DNA from: Candidatus Bathyarchaeota archaeon
GTDB taxonomy: Archaea; Thermoproteota; Bathyarchaeia; Bathyarchaeales; Bathycorpusculaceae
Assembly (NCBI GenBank): GCA_022865885.1
Contig: JALHSQ010000121.1
Span: 1-64,000 of the forward strand
DNA length: 64,000 nt
Direction: 5' to 3'
Shown here: positions 9,208-18,222 of the stretch, one piece after another
Layout: every line of letters begins with the position of its first letter
How positions within the stretch are numbered: the stretch's first letter is position 1
Program-made: the position numbers and the translations under genes
Notes under the pieces: generated by a model
The model's database searches: none
The model's input: only the letters and a program-made list of their open reading frames with translations
What the model was told of the DNA's origin: nothing

Positions 9208-10127
9208 GCATACGCGTCATTTTCCTCGGTACCGGAGGCAGTGTTCCAACACAAAAAAGAGGGCTCCCAGCCATACTTGTGCAACGCAAGAATGAGCAAC
9301 TAATGTTTGATTGCGGCGAGGGCGCCCAAAGACAAATGATAAGAACAGGAGGTGGCTTCCATCGAAAAATGAAGATCTTCATAACACACATGCACGGAGA
9401 CCACATCTTGGGCTTACCCGGGCTTCTGCAAACCATGGCCTTACTTGACCGTCAAAGAAAGCTTGAGATATTCGGCCCGCCAGGAACAGTGCAGTTCCTA
9501 CAATGCATCAAGGAAACGTTGAAGTTTGTCCTGACCTTCCAAGTTGAGCTTCATGAAATAAAAGAGCCAGGCGTCATCTGTGAAGAAGAGGAATACCTGA
9601 TAGAGGCGGTCTGGACTAACCACGCAGTGCCTAATCTGTCATATGCGTTGCTGGAAAAGCCGAGATCAGGGAGATTTTATCCGGAAAAGGCAAGAAAACT
9701 TGGGGTTCCAGAAGGTCCACTATGGTCTAAGCTTCAACAAGGCCATAAAGTCAAGCTACCTGATGGTCAAACTGTTCGACCTGAGCAAGTTGTTGGGCCC
9801 TCAAGAGGAGGAAGAAAGATTGTGTACTCAGGCGACACTACATCATCTGAAAGCCTTGCCAAATTGGCGGCAAAAGCTGATTTGCTTATTCATGATGCTA
9901 CTTTGGATGATGATCTTGCTGACAGAGCTTGTGAAGATGGGCATTCGACTCCGAGCCAGGCGGCTGAAATCGCAAAGAAGGCCAAGGTGAAGCAGCTGAT
10001 CCTGACGCATATAAGTGCAAGGTACGACGACACCAGCAAACTACTGGATCAAGCAAAGAAGAAATTCAGGAACACTCACGTAGCAGAGGATTTCATGAAA
10101 ATAGAGATCCCACTTTCAGACAACTAG
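9204..10127 (+). CDS. rnz: Ribonuclease Z
   Basis: Removes the 3' trailer of pre-tRNA before CCA addition. The 307-residue protein has the short RNase Z architecture: HMHGDH zinc motif at about residues 62-67 followed by GLPGLL, a flexible-arm region around 155-180, GDTTSS and a late HISARY histidine. Its ATG overlaps the stop of the tRNA methyltransferase (ATGA), indicating coupled translation. It converges with the sugar isomerase-like gene, overlapping that stop by four bases. Confidence 0.95.
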   Translation: MSIRVIFLGTGGSVPTQKRGLPAILVQRKNEQLMFDCGEGAQRQMIRTGGGFHRKMKIFITHMHGDHILGLPGLLQTMALLDRQRKLEIFGPPGTVQFLQCIKETLKFVLTFQVELHEIKEPGVICEEEEYLIEAVWTNHAVPNLSYALLEKPRSGRFYPEKARKLGVPEGPLWSKLQQGHKVKLPDGQTVRPEQVVGPSRGGRKIVYSGDTTSSESLAKLAAKADLLIHDATLDDDLADRACEDGHSTPSQAAEIAKKAKVKQLILTHISARYDDTSKLLDQAKKKFRNTHVAEDFMKIEIPLSDN

Positions 10128-10906
10128 GCAAACAACCGTTTCAGCTTATGCAGACTCTCTTCAACGTGTTCAACAGATTCCACAACAATCGTCTTGTCAT
10201 AAGGCATTTCTCTCATCATGTCAGCGACTTTTCTCCATTGGATTATGCCGCGGCCTATTCCTAAATGTTGATCACTTTTTCCGTCATTATCACTCAGATG
10301 CATGTGCACTATTCTGTTCTTGAAGGTTTTCCAGAAAAGCTCGATTTGCCCGTTGATGTTCGCGTGACCAACATCCAAGACAATACTTAACTCTTCGTTG
10401 ATTTCGGCGTAGAATCTCACGAAGTCATCTACACTCTTAATTAGGAAAGGGTATGGTTCTGGCACGTTTTCTATGGCTATTTTCAACTGATATTCTTCTG
10501 CGATTCTTAGAAGTGTTCTTATGGTTTCTAGGTTTTGAGACCAGTCCTTGTGTGGGTAAAACATGCTGATGCCTGTTTTCATTCCAGGATGGAAAACCCA
10601 CAAGTATGCGTCCAAGGCTTGAGCGTAGGCAATAGATTTCTTCATTCGTTTAAGCATTGCACGCAGCAGAAACTTGGAAGGTGATGCAATGTTTACGTCT
10701 GAAAAAGGTGCATGAACTGAATATTCTATGCCGCTGCTTTTGCCGATCTCTTTGAGTCTTGAGACTCTTTGTTTAGTTAATTCGTGGAATCCGTCGTCGA
10801 CAATCTCTATGGTGGTTGTTTCTGCTTGCTTTATGCGTTCTGTCATCTTCTTGAATGGTTCACCTAGGCAATGAAGCATAGACAAGCCAATCTTGGGTTT
10901 TGTCAT
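10124..10906 (-). CDS. Sugar phosphate isomerase/epimerase family TIM-barrel protein
   Basis: About 260 residues with the xylose isomerase-like/AP endonuclease 2 TIM-barrel pattern. VHAPFSDVN is near residue 60, an FHPG strand follows, then IENVPEP with the metal-binding Glu, LDVGHAN with Asp/His ligands, HMHLSDN and a final VVESVE Glu. These strand-end ligands are those of divalent-metal isomerases, but AP endonuclease IV shares them, so the substrate is open. I prefer the Met at 10906 to the ORF start at 10924. It stands alone on the minus strand. Confidence 0.8.
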   Translation of the reverse strand: MTKPKIGLSMLHCLGEPFKKMTERIKQAETTTIEIVDDGFHELTKQRVSRLKEIGKSSGIEYSVHAPFSDVNIASPSKFLLRAMLKRMKKSIAYAQALDAYLWVFHPGMKTGISMFYPHKDWSQNLETIRTLLRIAEEYQLKIAIENVPEPYPFLIKSVDDFVRFYAEINEELSIVLDVGHANINGQIELFWKTFKNRIVHMHLSDNDGKSDQHLGIGRGIIQWRKVADMMREMPYDKTIVVESVEHVEESLHKLKRLFA

Positions 10907-11061
10907 GAAGCGTCTCCAACACACTCGGACGAGGAGTGTTAGCTTCTCAATTTCATGTTTATAACTTCGTCTGTCAGAAGAGGCTGGACTCCTTGCTCTT
11001 CGGTTGTGAACGCTTCGCTTTATTTCATATCTGCTAAGGAGTCTTGGGTTAGTCTTGCAAT

Positions 11062-11529
11062 ATGAACTTGGAATTCATAAGGGCTTTATGTTGTTTTTCC
11101 TTAGAGGATCTTCATATTCCCGATGAGACTTACCTAGGAGATCTATTGTTGGCAAAAGATGATTTCGATCAACTCTTACTAAAAGCTGTTGACGAAGCAT
11201 TGGCTTCACTAGGAGATTCCTCGAGGCAGGCGATCTATTTCCACTTGGAAAGAAGCTTTGGAATCGCAAGACAGGAAATTTCCTGCAAAATCAGGAATTT
11301 CGTTGAAGCTATTCACACAATCTTTGGGTTAGGCGCAAATTTCCTTGAAATTCTCATTATGGAGCGTCTCCATGAGAAAGCTGGTGGCGTTTTCGGGTGG
11401 AATGAATCCACGAGTTTCACTCTTGATGAATATGTGACTGTGGTCAAACGGGCCTTCCAAGAGAGGAACGGTGCCGATGCTCTTGAGGCAGTCGTTGAAC
11501 TGGAGGAAGAAGGGATAAAGCTTGAATGA
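11062..11529 (+). CDS. NitrOD5-type output-domain protein
   Basis: A 155-residue cytoplasmic protein. Residues about 30-100 contain a helical block (LLLKAVDEALASLG, then IYFHLERSFGI, FGLGANFLEILIMERL) that I recognise as the domain called Nitrosopumilus output domain 5, found in signalling proteins of Thaumarchaeota and relatives. The end, about 105-155, is acidic and helical. Its stop overlaps the start of the giant histidine kinase by eight bases, so it should be translated with that sensor and may be its partner or antagonist. The function is not known. Confidence 0.6.
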   Translation: MNLEFIRALCCFSLEDLHIPDETYLGDLLLAKDDFDQLLLKAVDEALASLGDSSRQAIYFHLERSFGIARQEISCKIRNFVEAIHTIFGLGANFLEILIMERLHEKAGGVFGWNESTSFTLDEYVTVVKRAFQERNGADALEAVVELEEEGIKLE

Positions 11530-14500
11530 AGCTCGCAAAAAAGGAAAAACCGAGAGATACGACAAGAAACGTGAGTTCACTGCGTGCTCCAAACCTTTGG
11601 AAGGCTTAGTTAAGAGGAAAAAAGCAGATCTTGAGGGAAACGAAGAGAGGTTCAAAAGTGTTTTCGTCACCTCTCCAAGCGCTATAGTGATCACTGATCT
11701 TGACGCAAAGATAGTTGAATGTAATCAAGCAGCGTTAGAGATGAACGGGTGCAAATCGAAAGGAGAGTTGATCGGAAAAAACGCTTTTGAACTCGTCGCA
11801 GCGAAAGATCGCCAAAAAGCATTGGAGAATATGGAGAAAACGCTACAACAGCATTCCATCAAGAGCATTGAATACACACTATTGACAAAGAGCGGCCGTG
11901 AGTTCCCCGCGGAACTGTCGGTCAGTGTCGTGAGAGATGCTTCAGGTAATCCGACATCGTTTGTGGCAATAATAGATGACATTACTGCGCGAAAACGAAT
12001 AGAGGAAGCGCTGACTGAGTCCGAAAGAAAATACAAAAACGTAATAGATAACATTGGTGTAGGCGTTGCGGTAATAAATCCAAGAATGGAAATATTGGCC
12101 TTAAACAAGCAGATGAAAAAATGGTTCCCCAACATTGATTCTTCAAAGAAACCAATTTGTTATAGAGCCTTCAACAACCCTCCAAGGAAGACCCTATGCT
12201 CATATTGCCCAACGCACAAGACACTTGCCGATGGGCGAACCCATGAATCCATAACAGAGTCTCCGAGAGGCAAGAAAACAGTAAACTACCGAGTTATTTC
12301 GACACCAATCATGGGTGCCAAAAATGGCAAACCAGTGGCAGCAATAGAGATGGTCGATGACATCACTGAACGCAGACAAATGGAGAAACGCCTAGAACAC
12401 TACTCCAAGCGATTGGAAAGACTAGTCGATAAAAGAACGAGAAAACTGCGCGAAAGCGAGGAACACTTCCGCTCGGTGGCAGACTACGCCTCCGAAGCCA
12501 TAATTACGCTCGACAGCAGAAGAAGAATAGTGTTCTGGAACAAAGCAGCTGAGAGAATTTTCGGTTATTCACCGGGCGAAGCGATCGGCAACTCGATTGA
12601 ACTCGTAGTGCCGAAGGGACTGGAAGAGGGCCGCCGTAGAGCGATGGATCATGTGTTGTCAACTGGAAAATCCAATTTGGTCGGCAAAACGTTCGAGTTT
12701 ACTGGTCTTGGAAAGGATAGCATCGAGATCCCAGTGGAGCTGTCATTCTCAATTTGGAAGGCTCAAAATGCAATGTTTTTCACCGCCATAGTGCGCGACA
12801 TCACCGAACGCAAGGAAACCGAGAAATCCATGGAAAGACTGGCAGTTGCATTCGACTGTACCATTGATGGTATTGCAGTGGTCGACATCAACGGTTTCAT
12901 CCAAATCGTCAACCCTGCTTGGGCAGAAATGCACGGATACACGACAAGCGAGCTTCTCGGCAAGCATTTGAGTATTTTCCACACGGAAGATCAGATGAAA
13001 AACGACGTCATTCCATTCAACGAAAAGGTGTTGAGAGCCGGGTCTAACCAAGGCGAAGTTGGCCACGTCAGGAAAGACGGAACTGTTTTTCCAACCTTGA
13101 TGACTACTGCCCTCATGAGAGACGAAAAAGGTAACCCAAGCGGGTTTGTAGGCACGGCAAAGGACACAACTGAAAGCCAAAAGGCAAAGGAGGCTCTGCG
13201 GGAAAGCGAAGAACGATTCCGGGACATCGCAATCAATGCGGGCGAATGGATTTGGGAAGTTGACAGGGAAGGTCGTTACGTCTATTCAAGTCCGGCAGTC
13301 GAGCAAATCTTGGGCTACAAAGCCGACGAAGTAATCGGAAAATTCTTCTATGATTTCCTACTTCCTGATGAACGGGAACAGCTGACACACGCTGCCTTTG
13401 AAAAATTCAAGAAAAAGGAACCTTTTGCCCACTTTGTTAATCAAAACATGCGCAAGGATGGTCACACAGTCGTCTTAGAAACATACGGTGTTCCAATACT
13501 CAATCCTGATGGACAACTTCTTGGTTACCGAGGCTCTGACCGTGACATTACAGAAAGAAGGACGGTTGAGTATAGACTTTCTGCGCTAAACTCTTATGGC
13601 GGATTACTCAACGCTGCCCATTCTCTTGAAGAGGTTTATGAACTGACCTTGGACGCCATGGAGTTAACACTAGGTTTTGAACACGCGTCTTTCATGACTG
13701 TGGAAAGGAATTGCCTATGCATTTCGTGCTTTGTTGGTTTTCCAAAACCATTGGCATTCAAGTTGCCGCTTGATGGAACAAAGAGAGGAATAACAGTCAG
13801 AGCAGCGAATACTCGCAAACCTGTCCTAGTTCCAGACGTAAGAAAAGACAAGGACTACCTAGGTACACCTCTCGATATGAGGTCCGAACTGGCGGTTCCA
13901 ATTATCGCAGAAGACAAGATTCTAGGCGTTCTGAACGTGGAAAGCAAGGAAACGAATGCTTTCACTGAAAGAGAAGTGGTCATGCTTCAAATACTTGCTT
14001 CGCATGCCGCGACAGCCATCAGCAATCTGGAAAAGCGAAAGGAAATCGAAGTTGGATCGAATCAACTATCTCTATTGATGAACAGCTCTGCCGAGATGAT
14101 TCATTCAACTGACCTGAATCGACGCCTCCAAGCAATCGTCAACGCGATCTGTCGACTCGGATGGCGTAGAGTTGTGCTCTCAGTAAGAAACGAAACCTTG
14201 AATATTGAGCGACCGGAAGACATTGTAACAGCGGGCTTGACTGATAAGGAAAGAGAATACTTATGGATCAATAGGCAACCTGGGCAAGTTTGGACCAAGC
14301 GTTTCGGACAGGAGTATCAACGATTCAGAATAAGTGAATTCTACCACTTGCCTTGGAGCGATCCTTGGGTCAGGAGGAAATTCAGTAAAGGCACAGTGCT
14401 TAGCAAGCTGACGCAAGAAGACATGATTGATTGGAATCCAGAAGACTTACTCTACGCGCCACTCAAGTTGGCTGACGGACGCATCATAGGAGTTGTAAGC

Positions 14501-15442
14501 ATGGATGACCCTTCGGATGGGAAACGACCGACAAGAGAATCCATGCAACCATTGGAATTGTTCTTGAATCAAGCAGCCGTAGCGATCGAAAACGCTCAAT
14601 TGTTCGAGCAACTGAAGACTGCTAAAACTCAACTCCAAGAACACGCAGATCAGCTTGAGGAAAAAGTGGAAATGAAAACCGAACAGCTGAAAGAAACCCA
14701 AGCCAAGTTGCTGAAGTCTGAGAGACTTGCTGCCATCGGCGAATTAGCAGGAATGGTGGGACACGACTTGCGCAATCCGCTTACAGGAATTGCCGGCGCC
14801 ACTTACTACTTGAGAACAAGAGTGGGCTCAAAACTTGGCAAGAAGGCTGAGGAGATGTTATGCCTCATTGAAAAAAACATCGAACACTCAGACAAAATCA
14901 TAAATGATCTCTTAGAATACTCCAGAGAAATAAGATTGGATCTTACGGAAACGACTCCAAGAATGATAATGAAAGAAACATTGTCACTTATCAAGACCCC
15001 ACGCAGAATCCGAATCGTAAACGCAACTCGAACCAAGCCTAGAATCAAAGTCGACGAAGAGAAGATGCGAAGAGTCTTCATCAACATTATCAAGAATGCT
15101 TTTGATGCAATGCCTGAAGGCGGAACACTGAAGATAAAGAGCAAGAAGCTAGGCGACAACATAGAGTTCACGTTCTCGGACACAGGGGTAGGCATGCCTG
15201 AAGAAACGCTGCAAAAGCTGTGGACTCCGTTGTTCACGACGAAGGCAAAGGGCATGGGGTTCGGCTTGCCAATTTGCAAGCGCATCGCAGAAGCACATGG
15301 TGGCAGGGTCACGGTAGACAGCACTGTTGGAAAAGGCACCACGTTCAAGGTAACCCTTTCAGCAGTGTCTAAGACAGTAGGAGGTGAGAAAATATGGATG
15401 AACGTTCCAGAATCCTTGTTGTCGATGACGATGAAAGTATAA
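11522..15442 (+). CDS. Multi-PAS/GAF sensor histidine kinase
   Basis: A soluble 1306-residue sensor kinase with no clear membrane segment. From the sequence I read five PAS modules (about 40-160, 165-285, 310-425, 435-555, 565-685), two GAF domains (about 700-840 and 865-1025), a coiled-coil linker, HisKA with phospho-acceptor His1081 in GHDLRNPL, and an ATPase domain with N-box Asn1188/1192, DTGVGMPE near 1220 and GFGLPICKR. PAS2 contains CSYCPTHK, a possible metal or redox site. The start is TTG inside the NitrOD5 gene, and the 3' end overlaps the response regulator by 49 bases. Signals sensed are unknown; the PAS/GAF mix suggests redox or small-molecule input. Confidence 0.93.
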   Translation: MNEARKKGKTERYDKKREFTACSKPLEGLVKRKKADLEGNEERFKSVFVTSPSAIVITDLDAKIVECNQAALEMNGCKSKGELIGKNAFELVAAKDRQKALENMEKTLQQHSIKSIEYTLLTKSGREFPAELSVSVVRDASGNPTSFVAIIDDITARKRIEEALTESERKYKNVIDNIGVGVAVINPRMEILALNKQMKKWFPNIDSSKKPICYRAFNNPPRKTLCSYCPTHKTLADGRTHESITESPRGKKTVNYRVISTPIMGAKNGKPVAAIEMVDDITERRQMEKRLEHYSKRLERLVDKRTRKLRESEEHFRSVADYASEAIITLDSRRRIVFWNKAAERIFGYSPGEAIGNSIELVVPKGLEEGRRRAMDHVLSTGKSNLVGKTFEFTGLGKDSIEIPVELSFSIWKAQNAMFFTAIVRDITERKETEKSMERLAVAFDCTIDGIAVVDINGFIQIVNPAWAEMHGYTTSELLGKHLSIFHTEDQMKNDVIPFNEKVLRAGSNQGEVGHVRKDGTVFPTLMTTALMRDEKGNPSGFVGTAKDTTESQKAKEALRESEERFRDIAINAGEWIWEVDREGRYVYSSPAVEQILGYKADEVIGKFFYDFLLPDEREQLTHAAFEKFKKKEPFAHFVNQNMRKDGHTVVLETYGVPILNPDGQLLGYRGSDRDITERRTVEYRLSALNSYGGLLNAAHSLEEVYELTLDAMELTLGFEHASFMTVERNCLCISCFVGFPKPLAFKLPLDGTKRGITVRAANTRKPVLVPDVRKDKDYLGTPLDMRSELAVPIIAEDKILGVLNVESKETNAFTEREVVMLQILASHAATAISNLEKRKEIEVGSNQLSLLMNSSAEMIHSTDLNRRLQAIVNAICRLGWRRVVLSVRNETLNIERPEDIVTAGLTDKEREYLWINRQPGQVWTKRFGQEYQRFRISEFYHLPWSDPWVRRKFSKGTVLSKLTQEDMIDWNPEDLLYAPLKLADGRIIGVVSMDDPSDGKRPTRESMQPLELFLNQAAVAIENAQLFEQLKTAKTQLQEHADQLEEKVEMKTEQLKETQAKLLKSERLAAIGELAGMVGHDLRNPLTGIAGATYYLRTRVGSKLGKKAEEMLCLIEKNIEHSDKIINDLLEYSREIRLDLTETTPRMIMKETLSLIKTPRRIRIVNATRTKPRIKVDEEKMRRVFINIIKNAFDAMPEGGTLKIKSKKLGDNIEFTFSDTGVGMPEETLQKLWTPLFTTKAKGMGFGLPICKRIAEAHGGRVTVDSTVGKGTTFKVTLSAVSKTVGGEKIWMNVPESLLSMTMKV

Positions 15443-15858
15443 GGAAAACATTCGCGGCCGTTCTTGAAGAAGAAGGCTACTGGGTTGACACCGCAGAAAA
15501 TGGAAAAGAGGCTATACGAAAGACAAACACGAACTTCTACAACCTTGCATTAATAGACATTCGCCTTCCTGACATGGAAGGAACAGAGCTGTTGGTGAGA
15601 ATGAAAGACACAACGCCAAAAATGAGAAAGATAATTGTGACTGGCTATCCATCTTTGCAGAATGCTGTGGAAGCAGTAAACAGAGAAGCAAACGCATACA
15701 TACTAAAACCATTCGACATGGAAAAAGCTTTGAAAACAATACGGGAGCAATTGGAGAAACAACAGGAAGAAAAGAAGTACGATCAGGAGAAAGTCACAGA
15801 ATTCATAGAAACCCGAGTAAAGGAATTAGAAGAAGAGAAAACTGTGGCTCACAAGTAA
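15394..15858 (+). CDS. Response regulator, receiver domain with coiled-coil tail
   Basis: A 154-residue receiver protein. The acidic pocket VVDDDES is at the N-terminus, the phospho-acceptor is Asp55 in LIDIRLPD, the switch Thr is T83 in IVTGY, and Lys105 lies in ILKPFD. After residue 115 there is only a charged helix rich in Glu/Lys and no DNA-binding domain. Such stand-alone receivers usually act by protein contact or relay. The start lies inside the kinase gene, so kinase and regulator are made together. A promoterless overlap of this size is strong evidence for a dedicated pair. Confidence 0.93.
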   Translation: MDERSRILVVDDDESIRKTFAAVLEEEGYWVDTAENGKEAIRKTNTNFYNLALIDIRLPDMEGTELLVRMKDTTPKMRKIIVTGYPSLQNAVEAVNREANAYILKPFDMEKALKTIREQLEKQQEEKKYDQEKVTEFIETRVKELEEEKTVAHK

Positions 15859-16080
15859 CGAACCTAAATATCCCCTTCTTTCATTGCAGCAAGAAACGAG
15901 ACTCGTACAAGTAGTAGGAGTAACAGAACCAACGAATACAACGTGAAGGTTCATCGTCAATCGAGTCAGGAACCTGATCTTTCATCTTATTCTTGCCGAA
16001 AGAGCAGTTGACACTATTCTGGGAAAAATCCGATTTGTGAGAATTCATAAGATTCGACTGAAACTTTGCTATTCTTCTAC

Positions 16081-16240
16081 CTATTGTATTGCATCTTGAA
16101 CGATGTCCAGTTCTTCGTATTTCCTCAGGTGCAGGATTCTTGGAAATTACGGGCAACAACTTGCTGACGTTTTCAAACCTCTTGCTCCCTTCCATGATTT
16201 CGCCCATGATCTTCTTAGTCGACAGATATGGCTTGAGAAC
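16081..16240 (-). pseudogene. Possible decayed gene end on the minus strand
   Basis: The 395 bases between the response regulator and the YkgJ gene contain no intact gene. On the minus strand one frame reads KIMGEIMEGSKRFENVSKLL, then SKNPAPEE. A switch of one frame at about 16115 continues LRKYEELDIVQDAIQ and stops at TAG (16081-16083). The join gives a natural-looking helical C-terminus, as expected for a gene broken by a frameshift. An in-frame stop lies just upstream and I cannot name the family. The 108-residue unshifted frame looks like a shadow beyond the break. Confidence 0.3.
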
Positions 16241-16253
16241 CAGTCATTTGTGT

Positions 16254-16784
16254 TTAGTAGTGGCTTCTCGTGCTCAGACTCAAGAGACTCAGATATGGCC
16301 TAGGCAAGCTGATTTTCCCAGTAGTTTTATGTTGATTGTTGCGGAATCCAGTGGCGATCTCCACGAATTCCTTTAACGTTTGGTGAGCAAATTCTGGTGT
16401 CGGAGTCCCGTATTTGAGGCCACTGCACATAGAATCTACGTAGATATACAGACCGTGTTCACCATAGTGGTATGCTGCTTCCGTTCCATATCCGAAGCTT
16501 GGCCGGGTCAGGATTTTGAATGGCCAAATTTGACATGCTCTTGGCTTCATATACTGCAGGTTACACGCATAAGTGTTTGAAAAGCTGCTCAGGAACGCGC
16601 AAGAGCCATCTTCTCTCCTCTTTATGAATAGCTTATCTAGACCAGGTACAGTCTGCTCAACGCCAAAGCTCTTAACGATTCTCAGCCATTCTTGGAAGTT
16701 TAGAACTACACTGTAGAGCTTGCAGCAGTCACCGCATGACGTGCAATTCCAGTTGGCAATGTGTCGCCATGGAGTGATGGACAT
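16254..16784 (-). CDS. YkgJ family cysteine cluster protein
   Basis: A 176-residue protein with the CxxCGxCC block (NCTSCGDCCKLYSV, residues 14-27) followed by CAFLS, CNLQYMKPRACQIWPF and a later MCSG. That spacing defines the YkgJ/UPF0153 putative zinc- or iron-chelating domain. Family members are thought to bind a metal cluster, but the reaction is unknown. The last 25 residues (RPYLSLLSLSTRSHY) look less conserved. It is the last of a minus-strand series with the thioesterase, methyltransferase and Cys-rich protein. Confidence 0.8.
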   Translation of the reverse strand: MSITPWRHIANWNCTSCGDCCKLYSVVLNFQEWLRIVKSFGVEQTVPGLDKLFIKRREDGSCAFLSSFSNTYACNLQYMKPRACQIWPFKILTRPSFGYGTEAAYHYGEHGLYIYVDSMCSGLKYGTPTPEFAHQTLKEFVEIATGFRNNQHKTTGKISLPRPYLSLLSLSTRSHY

Positions 16785-16821
16785 TTTCTTGGGTCACACT
16801 TCTGGCAACCAGAGTCATCTG

Positions 16822-17217
16822 TCACCTAATAACTTGTTTGGCGAAACCTGCGAGTTTCCGCACAATGTCGTCTGGAATTCGTGTCGCTTTTCCACGCAGT
16901 TTGTCGGCAGCCACGATTACGACGTAGCCAAGTGCTAGAAGCATCCTTGTTTCCTTGTTAAGCATCTTGAAGCCTAGCTTCAACGATTTTTCCTTTAGTT
17001 CTTCAATGGTCAACTCTACTTCAAGGAGATCATCGAACCTTGCTGGTTTCTTGTATTGACAAAAAGCTTCGACTCTGGGGAACCAAATCCCATTTTTTGC
17101 TGTGTCCGTGAAGTTGAAGCCAAGCTGCTTGTAGAATTCCTCCTCAGCCCTTTCGAAGAAACGAAAGTAGTTGGAGTAGTGCACGACTTGCGCAGCGTCA
17201 GTGTCAGCCCAAACCAC
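16822..17217 (-). CDS. Acyl-CoA thioesterase, hotdog fold (YbgC/4HBT type)
   Basis: A 131-residue single hotdog domain that should hydrolyse a short or aromatic acyl-CoA. The active-site pattern is clear: WADTDAAQVVHYSNYFRFFE, with the Asp and Tyr/Asn of the 4-hydroxybenzoyl-CoA thioesterase family. The usual first beta strand is encoded upstream of the GTG used here (FRTCFRV), but the frame meets a TAG 10 codons upstream and holds no ATG, TTG or other GTG. The protein is thus a few residues short at the N-terminus, or translation begins at an unusual codon. Confidence 0.78.
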   Translation of the reverse strand: MVWADTDAAQVVHYSNYFRFFERAEEEFYKQLGFNFTDTAKNGIWFPRVEAFCQYKKPARFDDLLEVELTIEELKEKSLKLGFKMLNKETRMLLALGYVVIVAADKLRGKATRIPDDIVRKLAGFAKQVIR

Positions 17218-17261
17218 TCTGAAGCAGGTTCTAAAAGCGGTCTAAGGCATGGTTCCACTGC

Positions 17262-17783
17262 TCAAGGCTTCCTGTACAGGTACAATGTGTGCGAGGGGTA
17301 ACCCAACGTCTCATTTTCACAGTAGTTCTCGACCTTGAATGGTTTCCACCCGACGATCTCGTAATCATGGGAGACTATTCGGACTCCACGCTTAAGTTCA
17401 GACTCAAGTTTCGGCTTGACTTTTTCGTTTGCACTTGTCGTCAAATACAGAAATATGACGTCTGCCGAAGTCAGATCCACGTTGAACATGTCTCCATTCA
17501 CGATCGTGGTTCTATCTTGGAGGCTCTGTTCGTAAATCGTGCTTAATGCTCTCTTCACCAGATCTTCCCTCAGTTCAACTCCGACCGCTCTTGCACCGAA
17601 GCTCTTGGCGGCCATTATCACGGTTCTGCCATCTCCAGAACCCAGGTCGAAGAACACTTCTCCTGCCTTCAGTTCTGCAAGATTCAGCATTCGTTGGATC
17701 ACTTGTGGTGGTGACGGAACATAAGGTGCGATGTACAAGGCGCCTGTCCTCCATTTGAGGGGATAATTCTTATTCTGTCTCAA
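17262..17783 (-). CDS. aKMT-like SAM-dependent (protein lysine) methyltransferase
   Basis: A 173-residue single Rossmann domain. APYVPSPPQVIQRML at about 19-33 and FFDLGSGDGRTVI at 44-56 (motif I) follow the layout of crenarchaeal aKMT4, a broad protein-lysine methyltransferase related to eukaryotic Dot1. YLTTSANEKVKPKLESEL and SHDYEIVGWKP also line up with my memory of that family. Its targets in Sulfolobus include chromatin and many cytosolic proteins, so the same role is likely but unproven here. It lies between the thioesterase and a Cys-rich protein, with no promoter gap large enough to separate them clearly. Confidence 0.7.
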   Translation of the reverse strand: MRQNKNYPLKWRTGALYIAPYVPSPPQVIQRMLNLAELKAGEVFFDLGSGDGRTVIMAAKSFGARAVGVELREDLVKRALSTIYEQSLQDRTTIVNGDMFNVDLTSADVIFLYLTTSANEKVKPKLESELKRGVRIVSHDYEIVGWKPFKVENYCENETLGYPSHTLYLYRKP

Positions 17784-17816
17784 CGAGTCTTGTTGTTCTT
17801 TTAAGAGTTTCCATGA

Positions 17817-18164
17817 CTAAGCCACATAAATGGATTTATCCTTTGATGTGGGTTTTCGTGCCTCGCCGCATTTCAAGCAGCTCTGCGTGCAGAGGTCAAG
17901 ATACTTTGCCTCGTCTCCAGAGCCCATTGTTTCGGCGGCTTTGCAGCATATTTCGCTTGGTTCTTGACATCCCTCTTCCTTGCAGAGTTTCGAAATTGAA
18001 AGGCAGATTTCCTGAACATCTTTCGGATCTAGCACAGCTCTGTTTGTCCTGACAAGAAGGCAAATCTCTCTTGCCAAGACACAGGTTCTAACGTACTTGA
18101 TTCTTTCCAGAATCTCCTCTCGAAGCTTCTTTCGACTTATCTCCACGTTCTTTTCCTCACACAA
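17817..18164 (-). CDS. Cysteine-rich hypothetical protein
   Basis: A 115-residue helical protein with eleven cysteines spaced through four predicted helices (YVRTCVLAREICLLV, then EICLSISKLCKEEGC, SEICC and LDLCTQSCLKCGE). I do not recognise a family. The helix-borne Cys pattern recalls four-helix copper-storage proteins of the Csp/DUF326 type, but the spacing is not a clear match. An iron-sulfur or zinc protein is equally possible. It is adjacent to the Lhr helicase on the same strand but separated by about 58 bases. Confidence 0.55.
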   Translation of the reverse strand: MCEEKNVEISRKKLREEILERIKYVRTCVLAREICLLVRTNRAVLDPKDVQEICLSISKLCKEEGCQEPSEICCKAAETMGSGDEAKYLDLCTQSCLKCGEARKPTSKDKSIYVA

Positions 18165-18222
18165 CGAGCAAAGAGGCGCTTACGCACACATGAGCAAAGA
18201 TTCATTTAAGATTTGTCATAAA

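Noticed and set aside
14806-15348. Long minus-strand ORF (180 codons) antisense to the kinase
   Set aside because: It lies wholly within the HisKA/ATPase coding sequence, and its product has no recognisable motif. It is a shadow of codon bias.
15881-16207. 108-residue minus-strand ORF as a real gene
   Set aside because: Its end after about 16115 looks random, while a frame shift gives a better C-terminus. It is better read as part of a decayed gene.
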